DNA of 55,294 bases from NCBI GenBank assembly GCA_015066105.1, contig SVOY01000016.1:1-55294 (forward strand), written 5' to 3'. Shown one piece after another: positions 34,724 to 41,855 of the stretch. This DNA comes from Oscillospiraceae bacterium. GTDB lineage: Bacteria; Bacillota; Clostridia; Oscillospirales; Acutalibacteraceae. Numbering within the stretch: the stretch's first letter is position 1; the number at the start of each line of letters is the position of its first letter. The notes beneath the pieces were generated by a model. The model was not told the DNA's origin. It saw only the letters and a program-made list of their open reading frames with translations, and searched no databases. The translations under genes and the position numbers were made by a program.

Positions 34724-34972
34724 ATGAAAAAGAGAAATTTTTACAACAAGCTTTTTGCAAAATACCCTGATGTCGTAAATCTGAAACAGCTTCGGGAAAT
34801 GCTTGGCGGTATCAGCGAGGGTACTGCCTTGAAGCTAATGCAGGAAAGTAAAATCAAGCACTACAAGGTTAAGTATCAGTATCGCATACCGAAAAAGTGG
34901 GTTATTGATTACATTATGAGTGACGAATATGAGGAGTACTGCAAGCTTCTCCGTCACAAGATTGAGAGGTGA
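34724..34972 (+). CDS. Excisionase-like helix-turn-helix protein
   Basis: The 82-residue basic protein has a winged-helix core, VVNLKQLREMLGGISEGTALKLMQESKIKHYKVKYQYRIPKKWVIDYI with the usual split (positions about 15-62), like Tn916-type Xis and MerR-like excisionases. These bend DNA at att sites and direct an integrase towards excision. AGGAGG is 8 nt before the ATG at 34724. It lies 324 bases from the tRNA-Leu fragment, but no integrase gene is next to it. Confidence 0.75.
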   Translation: MKKRNFYNKLFAKYPDVVNLKQLREMLGGISEGTALKLMQESKIKHYKVKYQYRIPKKWVIDYIMSDEYEEYCKLLRHKIER

Positions 34973-34977
34973 TTTTT

Positions 34978-35247
34978 GTGTCAAATGTTATTGAAGAATT
35001 ATATTACGGCAACCTTGAGCCGCAGGAGCTGACAACGGAAATCACACCTAAGCTCAAAAAGAAGCTGAGTGCCCTTGCAAAGAAAGAAGAAGAGCTGACG
35101 GCTATGCTACCCGAAAAGGAAAGGGAGCTGTTCACAAATTATGTAAATGCCCACAATGAGTTTTCGAGTATAAGTAATTCCGATTGCTTTATCTCAGGAT
35201 TCAGGTTAGGGGCAAGGTTTGCGTGTGATATGTTTATAAAAGGTTAA
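34978..35247 (+). CDS. DUF6809 family small protein
   Basis: The 89-residue acidic helical protein opens SNVIEELYYGNLEPQE, typical of the DUF6809 proteins common in clostridial mobile elements; its function is unknown. GTG at 34978 is chosen because GAGGTGA, overlapping the previous gene's stop, lies 5 nt before it. It is coupled to the excisionase-like gene (5-nt gap). Confidence 0.75.
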   Translation: MSNVIEELYYGNLEPQELTTEITPKLKKKLSALAKKEEELTAMLPEKERELFTNYVNAHNEFSSISNSDCFISGFRLGARFACDMFIKG

Positions 35248-35343
35248 GCTGAAATTTGACTACATTTGCCATTCTCATAATAAACTACCGACAACAACCA
35301 AACTAATTGCTTATAAAATATGGATTTATTTTGCGATGTATGG

Positions 35344-35349
35344 TATAAT
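35344..35349 (+). promoter_or_regulatory. Extended -10 promoter of the fic gene
   Basis: TGGTATAAT (TG-n-TATAAT) lies 31 nt before the ATG at 35381. The -35 region (TGGATT at 35321) is weak, as expected for an extended -10 promoter. Confidence 0.55.
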
Positions 35350-35380
35350 TATTTAATAATGAATTATATCGGAGGAAAAA

Positions 35381-36430
35381 ATGAACGATATATTTGAAGA
35401 GTATCTGAGAGAAAAAGAGCCACAGAAAAAAGAAAAAGGCTACGCCTGGCATACAGCGATTGGTCTTCAGGCTGTAGACGGGCTTAAAACAAGTGACTAT
35501 CTGATAGATACAGCAAAAAGAAACATCGAAGGTGATATCACTTTTGAAGAAGCCGACCGTCTTATTCACAGCTATTATAAAGAGAATATATCTCATACAG
35601 GAAACGACCGTACAGAGGAAGCCGACAAGGTTTCAGTGCGTATTGCACATCTGATTTCAGAAAAGTCCTTTGTAATGTCCCCTGCACAGTATATGTCAAT
35701 TCATGCAAGACTTTTTGAAGGTGTTTACAAGCACGCAGGCAAAATAAGAGATTACAACATAAGCAAATCCGAATGGGTTCTTGACGGAGATACCGTTATG
35801 TATGGCGGTGCTTCAGATTTAAGGGCGACTCTTGATTACGATATTTCGCAAGAGCGTGACTTCAGCTATAAAAATCTTTCCTTGGAGCAAACAATAAAGC
35901 ACCTTGCTGTTTTTATTTCCCGTCTTTGGCAGATTCATGTTTTTTCCGAAGGCAACACCAGAACAACTGCAGTTTTCTTTATAAAATATCTGCGAACTCT
36001 CGGCTTTGATGTTACAAATGATATTTTTGCCGAAAACGCATGGTACTTCCGCAACGCCCTCGTCAGAGCAAATTACACCAACCTGCAGAAGGGTGTTCAC
36101 GAAACCACAGAATATCTTGAAGCTTTTTTGAGAAATCTGTTGCTGGGAGAAAAGAACGAGTTAAAAAACAGATATTTGCATATAAATTGCACTTTAGAAG
36201 CTCCAAAGTGCAAAAATGACACTGAAAGTTGCACTTTGGATTGCACTTTGGACGAACTTTCCGTGCTGAATCTTTTAATAGAAGATGGCAAAATGACTCA
36301 AAAACAACTTGCCGAATCAATAAACAAATCCGAACGAACCATTAAAACAATTACCGCTTCATTAGAAGAAAAAGGGGTTATAACAAGGATTAACGGAAAA
36401 CGCTTCGGATATTGGAAAGTAAATAATTAA
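35381..36430 (+). CDS. Fic-family AMP transferase with VbhA-like N-terminus and winged helix
   Basis: In this 349-residue protein residues about 40-70 (RNIEGDITFEEADRLI) look like the VbhA-type inhibitory helix region. The Fic core follows with HVFSEGNTR (186-194), where the consensus HPFxxGNGR has Val for Pro and Thr for the third Gly; catalytic H186 and the anion-binding GN are kept. A linker with CTLDCTLDE and a C-terminal winged helix (about 290-349) come last. Fic enzymes add AMP to target hydroxyls; with the inhibitory part fused it may be a self-contained toxin-antitoxin or a regulator. GGAGG is 6 nt before the ATG. Confidence 0.9.
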   Translation: MNDIFEEYLREKEPQKKEKGYAWHTAIGLQAVDGLKTSDYLIDTAKRNIEGDITFEEADRLIHSYYKENISHTGNDRTEEADKVSVRIAHLISEKSFVMSPAQYMSIHARLFEGVYKHAGKIRDYNISKSEWVLDGDTVMYGGASDLRATLDYDISQERDFSYKNLSLEQTIKHLAVFISRLWQIHVFSEGNTRTTAVFFIKYLRTLGFDVTNDIFAENAWYFRNALVRANYTNLQKGVHETTEYLEAFLRNLLLGEKNELKNRYLHINCTLEAPKCKNDTESCTLDCTLDELSVLNLLIEDGKMTQKQLAESINKSERTIKTITASLEEKGVITRINGKRFGYWKVNN

Positions 36431-36438
36431 AACAATCA

Positions 36439-36480
36439 ACTCTCCTTAACCTTGCACGACAGTACAGGCTTAAGGAGAGT
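36439..36480 (+). terminator. Terminator of the fic gene (CTCCTTAA hairpin family)
   Basis: An 11-bp perfect stem ACTCTCCTTAA/TTAAGGAGAGT followed by TTTTATAT lies 8 nt past the fic stop. Two related hairpins occur at 37031-37071 and 37961-38002. Confidence 0.8.
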
Positions 36481-36612
36481 TTTATATCACTTTTGCATCA
36501 AGATTTAACACCAAATCAGTTGCCTTTACCTTACTTATGATATATAATTACACTATCAGTAAACTTAAATAGTGCACTTATTAAAACAAACAGAAAGGAA
36601 ACAGTACTGATA

Positions 36613-37011
36613 ATGAAAAGGTTTTCGGTAATACTGATATTGATAATTACATGTACCGCTGTACTTTACGGCTGTACATCGGGTGGTGAAAATAAAATGA
36701 AAAGTTCATACGAGCAGATTACTCCTGCCGAGGCAAAGGCAATAATGGACGAAAAGGACGGTTATGTTATTCTTGATGTCCGCACACAGGAAGAATTTGA
36801 TGAGGCTCATATAGACGGTGCAATTCTCATCCCCGACTATGAAATCGCCGACAAGGCTGAAAGCGTACTCAAAGATAAAAATCAGCTTATTCTCGTTTAC
36901 TGCAGAAGCGGCAGACGAAGCAAAAATGCCGCAAGTGAGCTTGTATCATTGGGATATACCAATGTTAAAGAATTCGGCGGAATAATTGACTGGCCTTACG
37001 GAACTGTTTGA
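36613..37011 (+). CDS. Rhodanese-domain lipoprotein
   Basis: This 132-residue protein has a lipoprotein signal (residues 1-20, lipobox VLYG-C21) and a rhodanese domain (about 35-130) with active-site C97 in VYCRSGRRS and the DVRTQEEFDEAHIDGA block. Extracytoplasmic rhodaneses move sulfane sulfur or handle cyanide, thiosulfate or disulfides; the partner is unknown. GGAAAC lies a little far (about 14 nt) from the ATG, so translation may be weak. It is a single gene. Confidence 0.9.
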   Translation: MKRFSVILILIITCTAVLYGCTSGGENKMKSSYEQITPAEAKAIMDEKDGYVILDVRTQEEFDEAHIDGAILIPDYEIADKAESVLKDKNQLILVYCRSGRRSKNAASELVSLGYTNVKEFGGIIDWPYGTV

Positions 37012-37030
37012 TTATATAGGATATGAAATT

Positions 37031-37071
37031 AACCTCCTTGGTTGTACTATGATGTACAAGTCAGGGAGGTT
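37031..37071 (+). other. Hairpin of the CTCCTTAA family downstream of the rhodanese gene
   Basis: Outer stem AACCTCC/GGAGGTT (37031-37037/37065-37071) and inner stem TTGTAC/GTACAA (37042-37047/37054-37059) flank a short internal loop. No T run follows, so it is not a standard terminator. Its layout matches the hairpin at 37961-38002. Confidence 0.5.
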
Positions 37072-37169
37072 GAGTTTGTGGAAAAAGGCGTGTTGAAGTT
37101 TGGTGACTGGGTATGGTATAATAATATTGTCAATCGTATTAACACTTTTTTATTATCAAGGAGATTACA

Positions 37170-37916
37170 ATGCTTAAACTGTTTAAGAAAAAGACTTCTC
37201 TTCAACTGTCAACAAAAGAAACAGTTGATATTATTGAATCCGCTGTTGCACCATATCTAAAAGAAAACGGATTCAAAAAGCATGGCAGAACTTATTGCAG
37301 ATTTGTTGATAATGATATAGCACAAGTCGTTAATTTTCAAAATGGTTGTGCTGCAAAAGGTGTCACAGGTATCTTGTGGATAAATCTTGGCATACGGGTT
37401 CCCGAATGCGTTGAACGTAAATTTAAGGATTTACCTCCATTAAAAAAGTACTATCACGAATATGAATGTAACATTAGGTGTGTTCTCGGAGAACTGACAC
37501 CTGATAAAAATGATGGCTATGATCTGACTAATAATCCTGAAAAAATAGCAAAGGATATTATTAAGAATCTGAAAAAATATGCAATGCCTGTTTTTGATAA
37601 ATTAAACAGCCGAGAAAATATTTTACTGTATAGACGAGACCATAGAAAATTTGATTGGCTAAGCCATCTGAGAATCTTCGAGGAAGCAATGATTTACGGC
37701 AAAATGGGTGACATTGAAAAAGCAACCGATTTATTTAACACTCACTACAGTATTTCAGTTGAAGAAATAAGATCCCAGCGTGAGATTAACGGCGAAACAA
37801 TCTGCGGTAGCCGTATATGGAGCACGCCCAACTTCAACCACATTGATTATCTTGAAGAACTTGCTGATGAGCTTGAAATTAGAATAATTAAACCATTGGA
37901 TAGAAACCATTTATAA
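37170..37916 (+). CDS. DUF4304 domain protein
   Basis: The 248-residue soluble protein has an N-terminal half (NGFKKHGRTYCRF, VVNFQ and ILWINLGI) that fits DUF4304, a family of unknown function seen in mobile or polymorphic-toxin neighbourhoods, often as an immunity-like protein. The C-terminal half is helical (EEAMIYGKMGDIEKATDLF looks TPR-like). AAGGAGA is 6 nt before the ATG. No toxin gene is next to it. Confidence 0.75.
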   Translation: MLKLFKKKTSLQLSTKETVDIIESAVAPYLKENGFKKHGRTYCRFVDNDIAQVVNFQNGCAAKGVTGILWINLGIRVPECVERKFKDLPPLKKYYHEYECNIRCVLGELTPDKNDGYDLTNNPEKIAKDIIKNLKKYAMPVFDKLNSRENILLYRRDHRKFDWLSHLRIFEEAMIYGKMGDIEKATDLFNTHYSISVEEIRSQREINGETICGSRIWSTPNFNHIDYLEELADELEIRIIKPLDRNHL

Positions 37917-37960
37917 ATCAAATAAATGTTAGAGTAAACAATCTCACACATTCGACAAAA

Positions 37961-38002
37961 CCTCCTTAACTTTGTACAATGAAGCTACAAAGATTAAGGA
38001 GG
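37961..38002 (+). promoter_or_regulatory. Hairpin that hides the tnpV ribosome binding site
   Basis: CCTCCTTAA-CTTTGTA (37961-37976) pairs with TACAAAG-A-TTAAGGAGG (37986-38002). The 3' arm contains the AAGGAGG that precedes the tnpV ATG by 7 nt, so a closed hairpin should block translation. A binding protein or RNA may be needed to open it (inference). Confidence 0.6.
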
Positions 38003-38009
38003 AATTTTT

Positions 38010-38393
38010 ATGTTACCTAAACACTACACAAACGAAAAAACTGGTATCAGCTACACCCTTCACGGCGACTACTATTTGCCGGATTTGGTTCTCCCCGAGC
38101 AGGAGGATAATCGTCCGATAGGTAAGTGGGGCAACCTAAGAAAAAGCTATCTGCAACACCACAAAAAAGCTTTCTATAATTATCTTGTCAGCAACCTCAC
38201 TCTCCACACTCACCTTGCCGATGTAGACGAACAGGCACGGGATATGTTTGATACCCTCACAGAGCAGATGAAAGAAAGTGAAGGTATCACCGAGGAACTA
38301 AAAGAGCAGAATCAGTTGGAGTGGGTAGGTCGGATGAACAACATCAGAGAAAGAGCAAATGAGATTGTCTGCAGTGAGCTGATATATGCATGA
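38010..38393 (+). CDS. tnpV: TnpV-family transposon-associated protein
   Basis: The 127-residue protein matches the clostridial TnpV family: GDYYLPDLVLPEQEDNRPIGKWG (about 21-43), a KSYLQHHKKAFYNYLVSN middle and the C-terminal NQLEWVGRMNNIRERANEIVCSELIY. TnpV is carried by Tn4451/ICE-like elements; its role in transposition is not clear. It supports a mobile origin for this region. No large serine recombinase (TnpX) is found in the window. Confidence 0.88.
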   Translation: MLPKHYTNEKTGISYTLHGDYYLPDLVLPEQEDNRPIGKWGNLRKSYLQHHKKAFYNYLVSNLTLHTHLADVDEQARDMFDTLTEQMKESEGITEELKEQNQLEWVGRMNNIRERANEIVCSELIYA

Positions 38394-38397
38394 AAAC

Positions 38398-38422
38398 GCC
38401 CCTGACTTTCACGGTCAGGGGC
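38398..38422. terminator. GCCCCTGAC hairpin 1 (convergent tnpV / XRE-zinc ribbon)
   Basis: A 9-bp perfect stem GCCCCTGAC/GTCAGGGGC lies 5 nt past tnpV and just before the end of the leftward regulator gene. It is first of six related hairpins up to 45504. Confidence 0.8.
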
Positions 38423-38430
38423 TGTGTATA

Positions 38431-39195
38431 TTATCTCTTTTTATAAACAACCAACTCAGGATTTTCGCCGTTTTCCTCATAAGTACACACGAGGATAAAA
38501 TCCATATTGGCGGCAATACCGAAGCATCTGTCACCGCCGAATTCACACTCCAGCTGATTTCCGAGGTAGGTTGCATTATCGTCAAGGAATTTTACGATTT
38601 TACCGTTAGGAAGTCTGTATTCAAGATTGATATATCCGCCCACAAGAGCATTGAGCTTTTCGACCTTGGGCATTCCCTCTATGTTCAAAGCGTTTATTTC
38701 ATCAATAAGCTGCTTTTTGAATTCGTCAAACTTTTCTGCTCCGCCGAGGTTTTTATACTTCTTCCAATAATCCAGCTTCGGGAGCATATCCTTCATATAG
38801 GCCCGTACCTGTTCGGGTGTGAACTGCTCATTTGCCATATGTCCGACACAGACATCAATTAAATCGTCCATATCGTGATACATATATTCACCCTCAGCAT
38901 AGCACCATTTGCAGTATTCCTCATTGAAAATGCCGTCTTTCTCTTTGCTGATGTTGCTGTCCTCAAGGGGCATACCGCAGCATTGACAGATAAGATCTCT
39001 CGGAGAGCCTAAAAGTGTATTGATAGAAACATCAAACAGCTTTGACAGCAGCTTGAGGGTTTCCGTGTTCGGCGTAGTTTCGCCGTTTTCCCAACGGGAT
39101 ACTGCCTGACGGGTAACAAAAAGCTTTTCGGCAAGCTCATCCTGTGACATACCTTTTTTCGTTCTCAGTTCAAGTATAATATCTTTAGTTTCCAT
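38431..39195 (-). CDS. XRE-family regulator with putative zinc ribbon
   Basis: In this 254-residue protein residues about 7-62 are a helix-turn-helix (MSQDELAEKLFVTRQAVSRWENGETTP). Residues about 68-105 hold a cysteine cluster CQCCGMPLE...EEYCKWC fitting the Zn_ribbon_2 domain. The C-terminal half has a GyrI-like or unknown fold. Such fusions are common one-component regulators in clostridia. A promoter with GCTATAAT is visible at 39217-39245. It is convergent with tnpV and lies just downstream of the GH32 gene on the same strand, separated by about 100 nt. Confidence 0.83.
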   Translation of the reverse strand: METKDIILELRTKKGMSQDELAEKLFVTRQAVSRWENGETTPNTETLKLLSKLFDVSINTLLGSPRDLICQCCGMPLEDSNISKEKDGIFNEEYCKWCYAEGEYMYHDMDDLIDVCVGHMANEQFTPEQVRAYMKDMLPKLDYWKKYKNLGGAEKFDEFKKQLIDEINALNIEGMPKVEKLNALVGGYINLEYRLPNGKIVKFLDDNATYLGNQLECEFGGDRCFGIAANMDFILVCTYEENGENPELVVYKKR

Positions 39196-39216
39196 GCTGT
39201 TATCACCTCTGAAGCT

Positions 39217-39245
39217 ATTATAGCACGGTAAGCTTTACGGCACAA
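39217..39245 (-). promoter_or_regulatory. Promoter of the XRE/zinc-ribbon gene
   Basis: On the minus strand TTGTGC, a 17-bp spacer ending GTGC and TATAAT lie about 22 nt before the start. The GTGCTATAAT end is shared with the promoters at 41186-41215 and 45432-45460. Confidence 0.6.
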
Positions 39246-39294
39246 GCAACTGTCTGTTGCGGTTAGATAAATCGGAAGTTATTCAGCTTATTAC

Positions 39295-40377
39295 TCAAAG
39301 CAGAACAGAGTAAATCTCTTCCCCGCCATTTACAAACACTTCTAAAATATATCCGTCACGAATAATTTTCAGGTCTTTGATTTCACCTTTATAAACAACG
39401 CTTTTTCGTCTCGTACGTCTTATCTTGAAACCCTTGCTGTTTTGTATAACAGCCGGATCACTGTCTTTAAGCAAATGCTGTACTTCTTCAACGGGATAAC
39501 CGTAAATTTTACCGTCAATCAGTTTTATCTCACGGGGAACGGACATACAGCCGATATCCTTTTTCCTGTAGCCGGCATATTTCCAACCGGGCATCCATGA
39601 AATAAGAATCGTTCTGCCCTTTCGGTCAAGAAAAACCTGCCCGGCATATTGGTCGGGACCTTTATCAACTTCGCCTGTGCATTCGGGTGTGAATTTGCCG
39701 TCTTCAAAGGTGCCGTACATCACAGAAAAACGGTGACTGTCTTGTTTACACACAGATGCCGTAAGCAAATATTTGTCTCCCGATTTCATAAAAGACGGAC
39801 ACTCGGCAAACTTTGAGTTTTCCCACTCACACAAAATGCCCTTGTAATCCCATTTAAACAGGTCATCACTTTCATATAAAAGCAGATTTGCCGTGTTCTT
39901 TTCACGATTACCCGATGCCATTACACAGTAATATTTTCCGTCAGAATAACATACTGCAGGGTCACGGAAATCGGGGCAACCGTCAGACGGGTAACCGCCG
40001 ATTATCGGGTTGTTTTCGTATTTTTCAAAGTTAATTCCGTCGGTTGAATAAGCAACACTTACAGACTGTACTCCGTCATGAATAGATGCATAAAATAGAA
40101 ACAGTGTACCGTCTTTGACAATCGCCGTACCCGACCAACAACCGTCTTTATCGTAAGCTTTGTCGGGAAAAAGTGCAACAGGCAATTCCTCAAACTGAAG
40201 AAAATCCTTAGTCCTTGCGTGTCCCCAATGCATATTTTCCTGCCAGGGCTTTTCAAAATTCGGTGAATGCTGATAAAAAATATGGTAATAGTCATTAAAC
40301 CATACAAGTCCGTTAGGGTCATTTATCCAACCTTTTTTCGTTGAAAAATGATATCTGAGAGGCTCTCTGTAATTCAT
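39295..40377 (-). CDS. GH32 fructan/sucrose hydrolase, shortened
   Basis: The 360-residue protein has all three GH32 catalytic residues: D20 in GWINDPNG, D139 in DFRDP, E192 in FAECPSF. It lacks a signal peptide, so it should cut imported sucrose or short fructans. It is about 100 residues shorter than usual because the C-terminal beta-sandwich is reduced to about 55 residues, though the last strand (LEVFVNGGEEIYSVLL) is kept. The join may be a deletion within that domain. There is no sugar transporter next to it. AAGGTGG precedes the ATG. Confidence 0.9.
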   Translation of the reverse strand: MNYREPLRYHFSTKKGWINDPNGLVWFNDYYHIFYQHSPNFEKPWQENMHWGHARTKDFLQFEELPVALFPDKAYDKDGCWSGTAIVKDGTLFLFYASIHDGVQSVSVAYSTDGINFEKYENNPIIGGYPSDGCPDFRDPAVCYSDGKYYCVMASGNREKNTANLLLYESDDLFKWDYKGILCEWENSKFAECPSFMKSGDKYLLTASVCKQDSHRFSVMYGTFEDGKFTPECTGEVDKGPDQYAGQVFLDRKGRTILISWMPGWKYAGYRKKDIGCMSVPREIKLIDGKIYGYPVEEVQHLLKDSDPAVIQNSKGFKIRRTRRKSVVYKGEIKDLKIIRDGYILEVFVNGGEEIYSVLL

Positions 40378-40492
40378 ATTAAACCACCTTCAAGTTTTGT
40401 TAAGCCATATGCCACCTCGTTAAATTGAAATTTGTTAATATGTTGTATTTCAATTTAATCGTTCAAGAATGTTTCGATTTGATAATAATACG

Positions 40493-40681
40493 TTAATTGC
40501 TATGGATGCGGATACTTCTCTCTACATCATCAATTCCATTCTCAATACGTTTTAATTCAAAAAGAATTTCAACGAGTAATTCTTTTTCGGACAATGATAA
40601 CAATCTGTTCTTTTCTTCTCTTATTCGTTGTTCTCTTTCTTCCTGTCGTTGACGTTTTCTTTCATTCATACTTTCAAACAT
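40493..40681 (-). CDS. Small charged coiled-coil protein
   Basis: The 62-residue protein has an arginine/glutamate-rich start (about 5-28) and an amphipathic helix (SEKELLVEILFELKRIENGIDDVERSI). No family is recognised. It follows the HEPN-motif gene by 13 nt, with AGGTAATATT before the ATG. A small partner next to a HEPN protein is the usual shape of a toxin-antitoxin pair (inference). Confidence 0.55.
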   Translation of the reverse strand: MFESMNERKRQRQEEREQRIREEKNRLLSLSEKELLVEILFELKRIENGIDDVERSIRIHSN

Positions 40682-40694
40682 AATATTACCTGCC

Positions 40695-41114
40695 TTATCT
40701 GTATTTTTTCATAATAATAAAACGCATTTCTTCGGTTTTCTTAAACAAGTCATATGTCCTATATTCGTCATAATGTAGTTTTTTTGCAACTCTTTGAAAC
40801 GCTTTCTCACGCTCATAGTCATTTTCGATATAGACAAAATCTAAATAACACTGATGACACCAATAATTCCTTATTTCTCTAATTGCATCTATAGTGTTGT
40901 ATTCTTCTTCAGAGAATTCAGGCATATCATCACTATTGTCGAGATATTCAAGTTCTCTTGCTATCTTACCCAAGTTCATCTTCTCAACGGATTTTAAATT
41001 ATTGTTAAAATTTCCTTTGTGCATCGCTGCATATATTATCTTCAAATTGCTTTCCACACATTGAACTTGTTGAATTAGTTCGCTATGTATGAGCTTAAAT
41101 TGATTTCTATCCAT
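40695..41114 (-). CDS. HEPN-motif protein, possible RNase toxin
   Basis: The 139-residue helical protein contains RNYWCH (82-87), an exact match to the Rx4-6H (R-N-x3-H) active-site motif of HEPN ribonucleases, placed after a helix (EYNTIDAIREI) as in that fold. HEPN proteins cut RNA in toxin-antitoxin, abortive-infection and CRISPR systems. The rest of the sequence does not let me name a subfamily. AAAGGA lies before the ATG, and its promoter is part of the shared terminator-promoter module at 41186-41256. It is paired with the small gene at 40493-40681. Confidence 0.65.
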   Translation of the reverse strand: MDRNQFKLIHSELIQQVQCVESNLKIIYAAMHKGNFNNNLKSVEKMNLGKIARELEYLDNSDDMPEFSEEEYNTIDAIREIRNYWCHQCYLDFVYIENDYEREKAFQRVAKKLHYDEYRTYDLFKKTEEMRFIIMKKYR

Positions 41115-41185
41115 ACAATCATTCCTTTAACTACTTTTCTTTATAAGGTGGTGTATACCTCGCCAAATTTTTATTTGTGAAACTG

Positions 41186-41215
41186 ATTATAGCACAGTAA
41201 AGACAAACTTTTCAA
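41186..41215 (-). promoter_or_regulatory. Module promoter of the HEPN pair
   Basis: On the minus strand TTGAAA, an 18-bp spacer ending GTGC and TATAAT lie 72 nt before the ATG and 15 nt after the terminator at 41231-41256. Confidence 0.7.
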
Positions 41216-41230
41216 CAAAAGTAAGAAAAC

Positions 41231-41256
41231 GCCCCTGACTTTTCAAAGTCAGGGGT
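41231..41256 (-). terminator. GCCCCTGAC hairpin 2 (end of small XRE gene)
   Basis: Stem CCCCTGACTTT/AAAGTCAGGGG (11 bp) lies 10 nt past the stop at 41266. It is followed on the minus strand by GTTTTC. Confidence 0.8.
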
Positions 41257-41265
41257 TAAACTGTT

Positions 41266-41571
41266 TTATTTTAATCCTTTTGCAATGGCAATCAGATGTT
41301 CTAACTGTTCATTACTTAAATTCTTTGTGGCATCAAGAAGCTCTTTTGATTTTGTCGGATTCTTTACAGACACATCAAAAAATTCCATAGGTGTAATGTC
41401 AAGATAGTCACAGATATAAAAGAACACAGCCATAGAAGGAAAGTTTACACCGTTTTCAATGTTGTTAATGTAGCCTTCGCTCTGACCGATTGATAAACTC
41501 ATCTCACGGGCAGATACGCCCTTATTCATTCTGAGTTCAGTTAATCTTTTGATAAATTCTTCTCTTTCCAT
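41266..41571 (-). CDS. Small XRE-family regulator
   Basis: This 101-residue protein has a helix-turn-helix (about 8-62; VSAREMSLSIGQSEGYINNIENG) and a short C-terminal helix. It is of the phage-repressor/SinR type. It is divergent from the SLOG gene, with a perfect consensus promoter and palindromes in between, so it probably represses that promoter and itself. AGGTAGGTGA precedes the ATG. Confidence 0.88.
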   Translation of the reverse strand: MEREEFIKRLTELRMNKGVSAREMSLSIGQSEGYINNIENGVNFPSMAVFFYICDYLDITPMEFFDVSVKNPTKSKELLDATKNLSNEQLEHLIAIAKGLK

Positions 41572-41644
41572 TCAAATCACCTACCTGTATATGATTATAC
41601 TAAATACAAGCGGTATTATTATCTAAATCAATTATCAATATATG

Positions 41645-41673
41645 TTGACATATCTAATTTATTTAGATATAAT
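41645..41673 (+). promoter_or_regulatory. Perfect consensus promoter of the SLOG gene, with a palindrome
   Basis: TTGACA (41645-41650), a 17-bp spacer and TATAAT (41668-41673) match the sigma-A consensus at 12 of 12 positions. The near-palindrome ATATCTAAT-TTA-TTTAGATAT covers the spacer and -10 box and is a likely operator for the divergent XRE protein. Confidence 0.75.
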
Positions 41674-41679
41674 TATTAA

Positions 41680-41855
41680 TCATATCTATTCTGTTCAGTT
41701 TAGATGTGATTTAAACAGAATCTTATTGACCGCTATACACACAATTTAATCGAAGGTTAGCTTCACGCCCTTAAGTGGGTCAACAGAGATAGCGAGGTCA
41801 TAAGATAGCCCACCGAGTTTGACTTCGGTGGGTTTTGTAAATTGGAGGAATAGTT
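41680..41855 (+). promoter_or_regulatory. Structured leader with a possible attenuator
   Basis: The transcript from 41680 has an inverted repeat (ATTCTGTT...AACAGAAT) and then a terminator-like stem CCCACCGA/TCGGTGGG (41809-41816/41825-41832) followed by TTTT, 19 nt before the ATG. GTGGG at 41775-41779 can pair with CCCAC at 41809-41813 and would break the terminator stem. This could be attenuation, but the alternative pairing is only 5 bp. Confidence 0.45.

Noticed and set aside
37042..37260. Plus-strand open frame of 72 residues before the DUF4304 gene
   Set aside because: It starts in the hairpin region and overlaps the DUF4304 start in another frame, with no family match.
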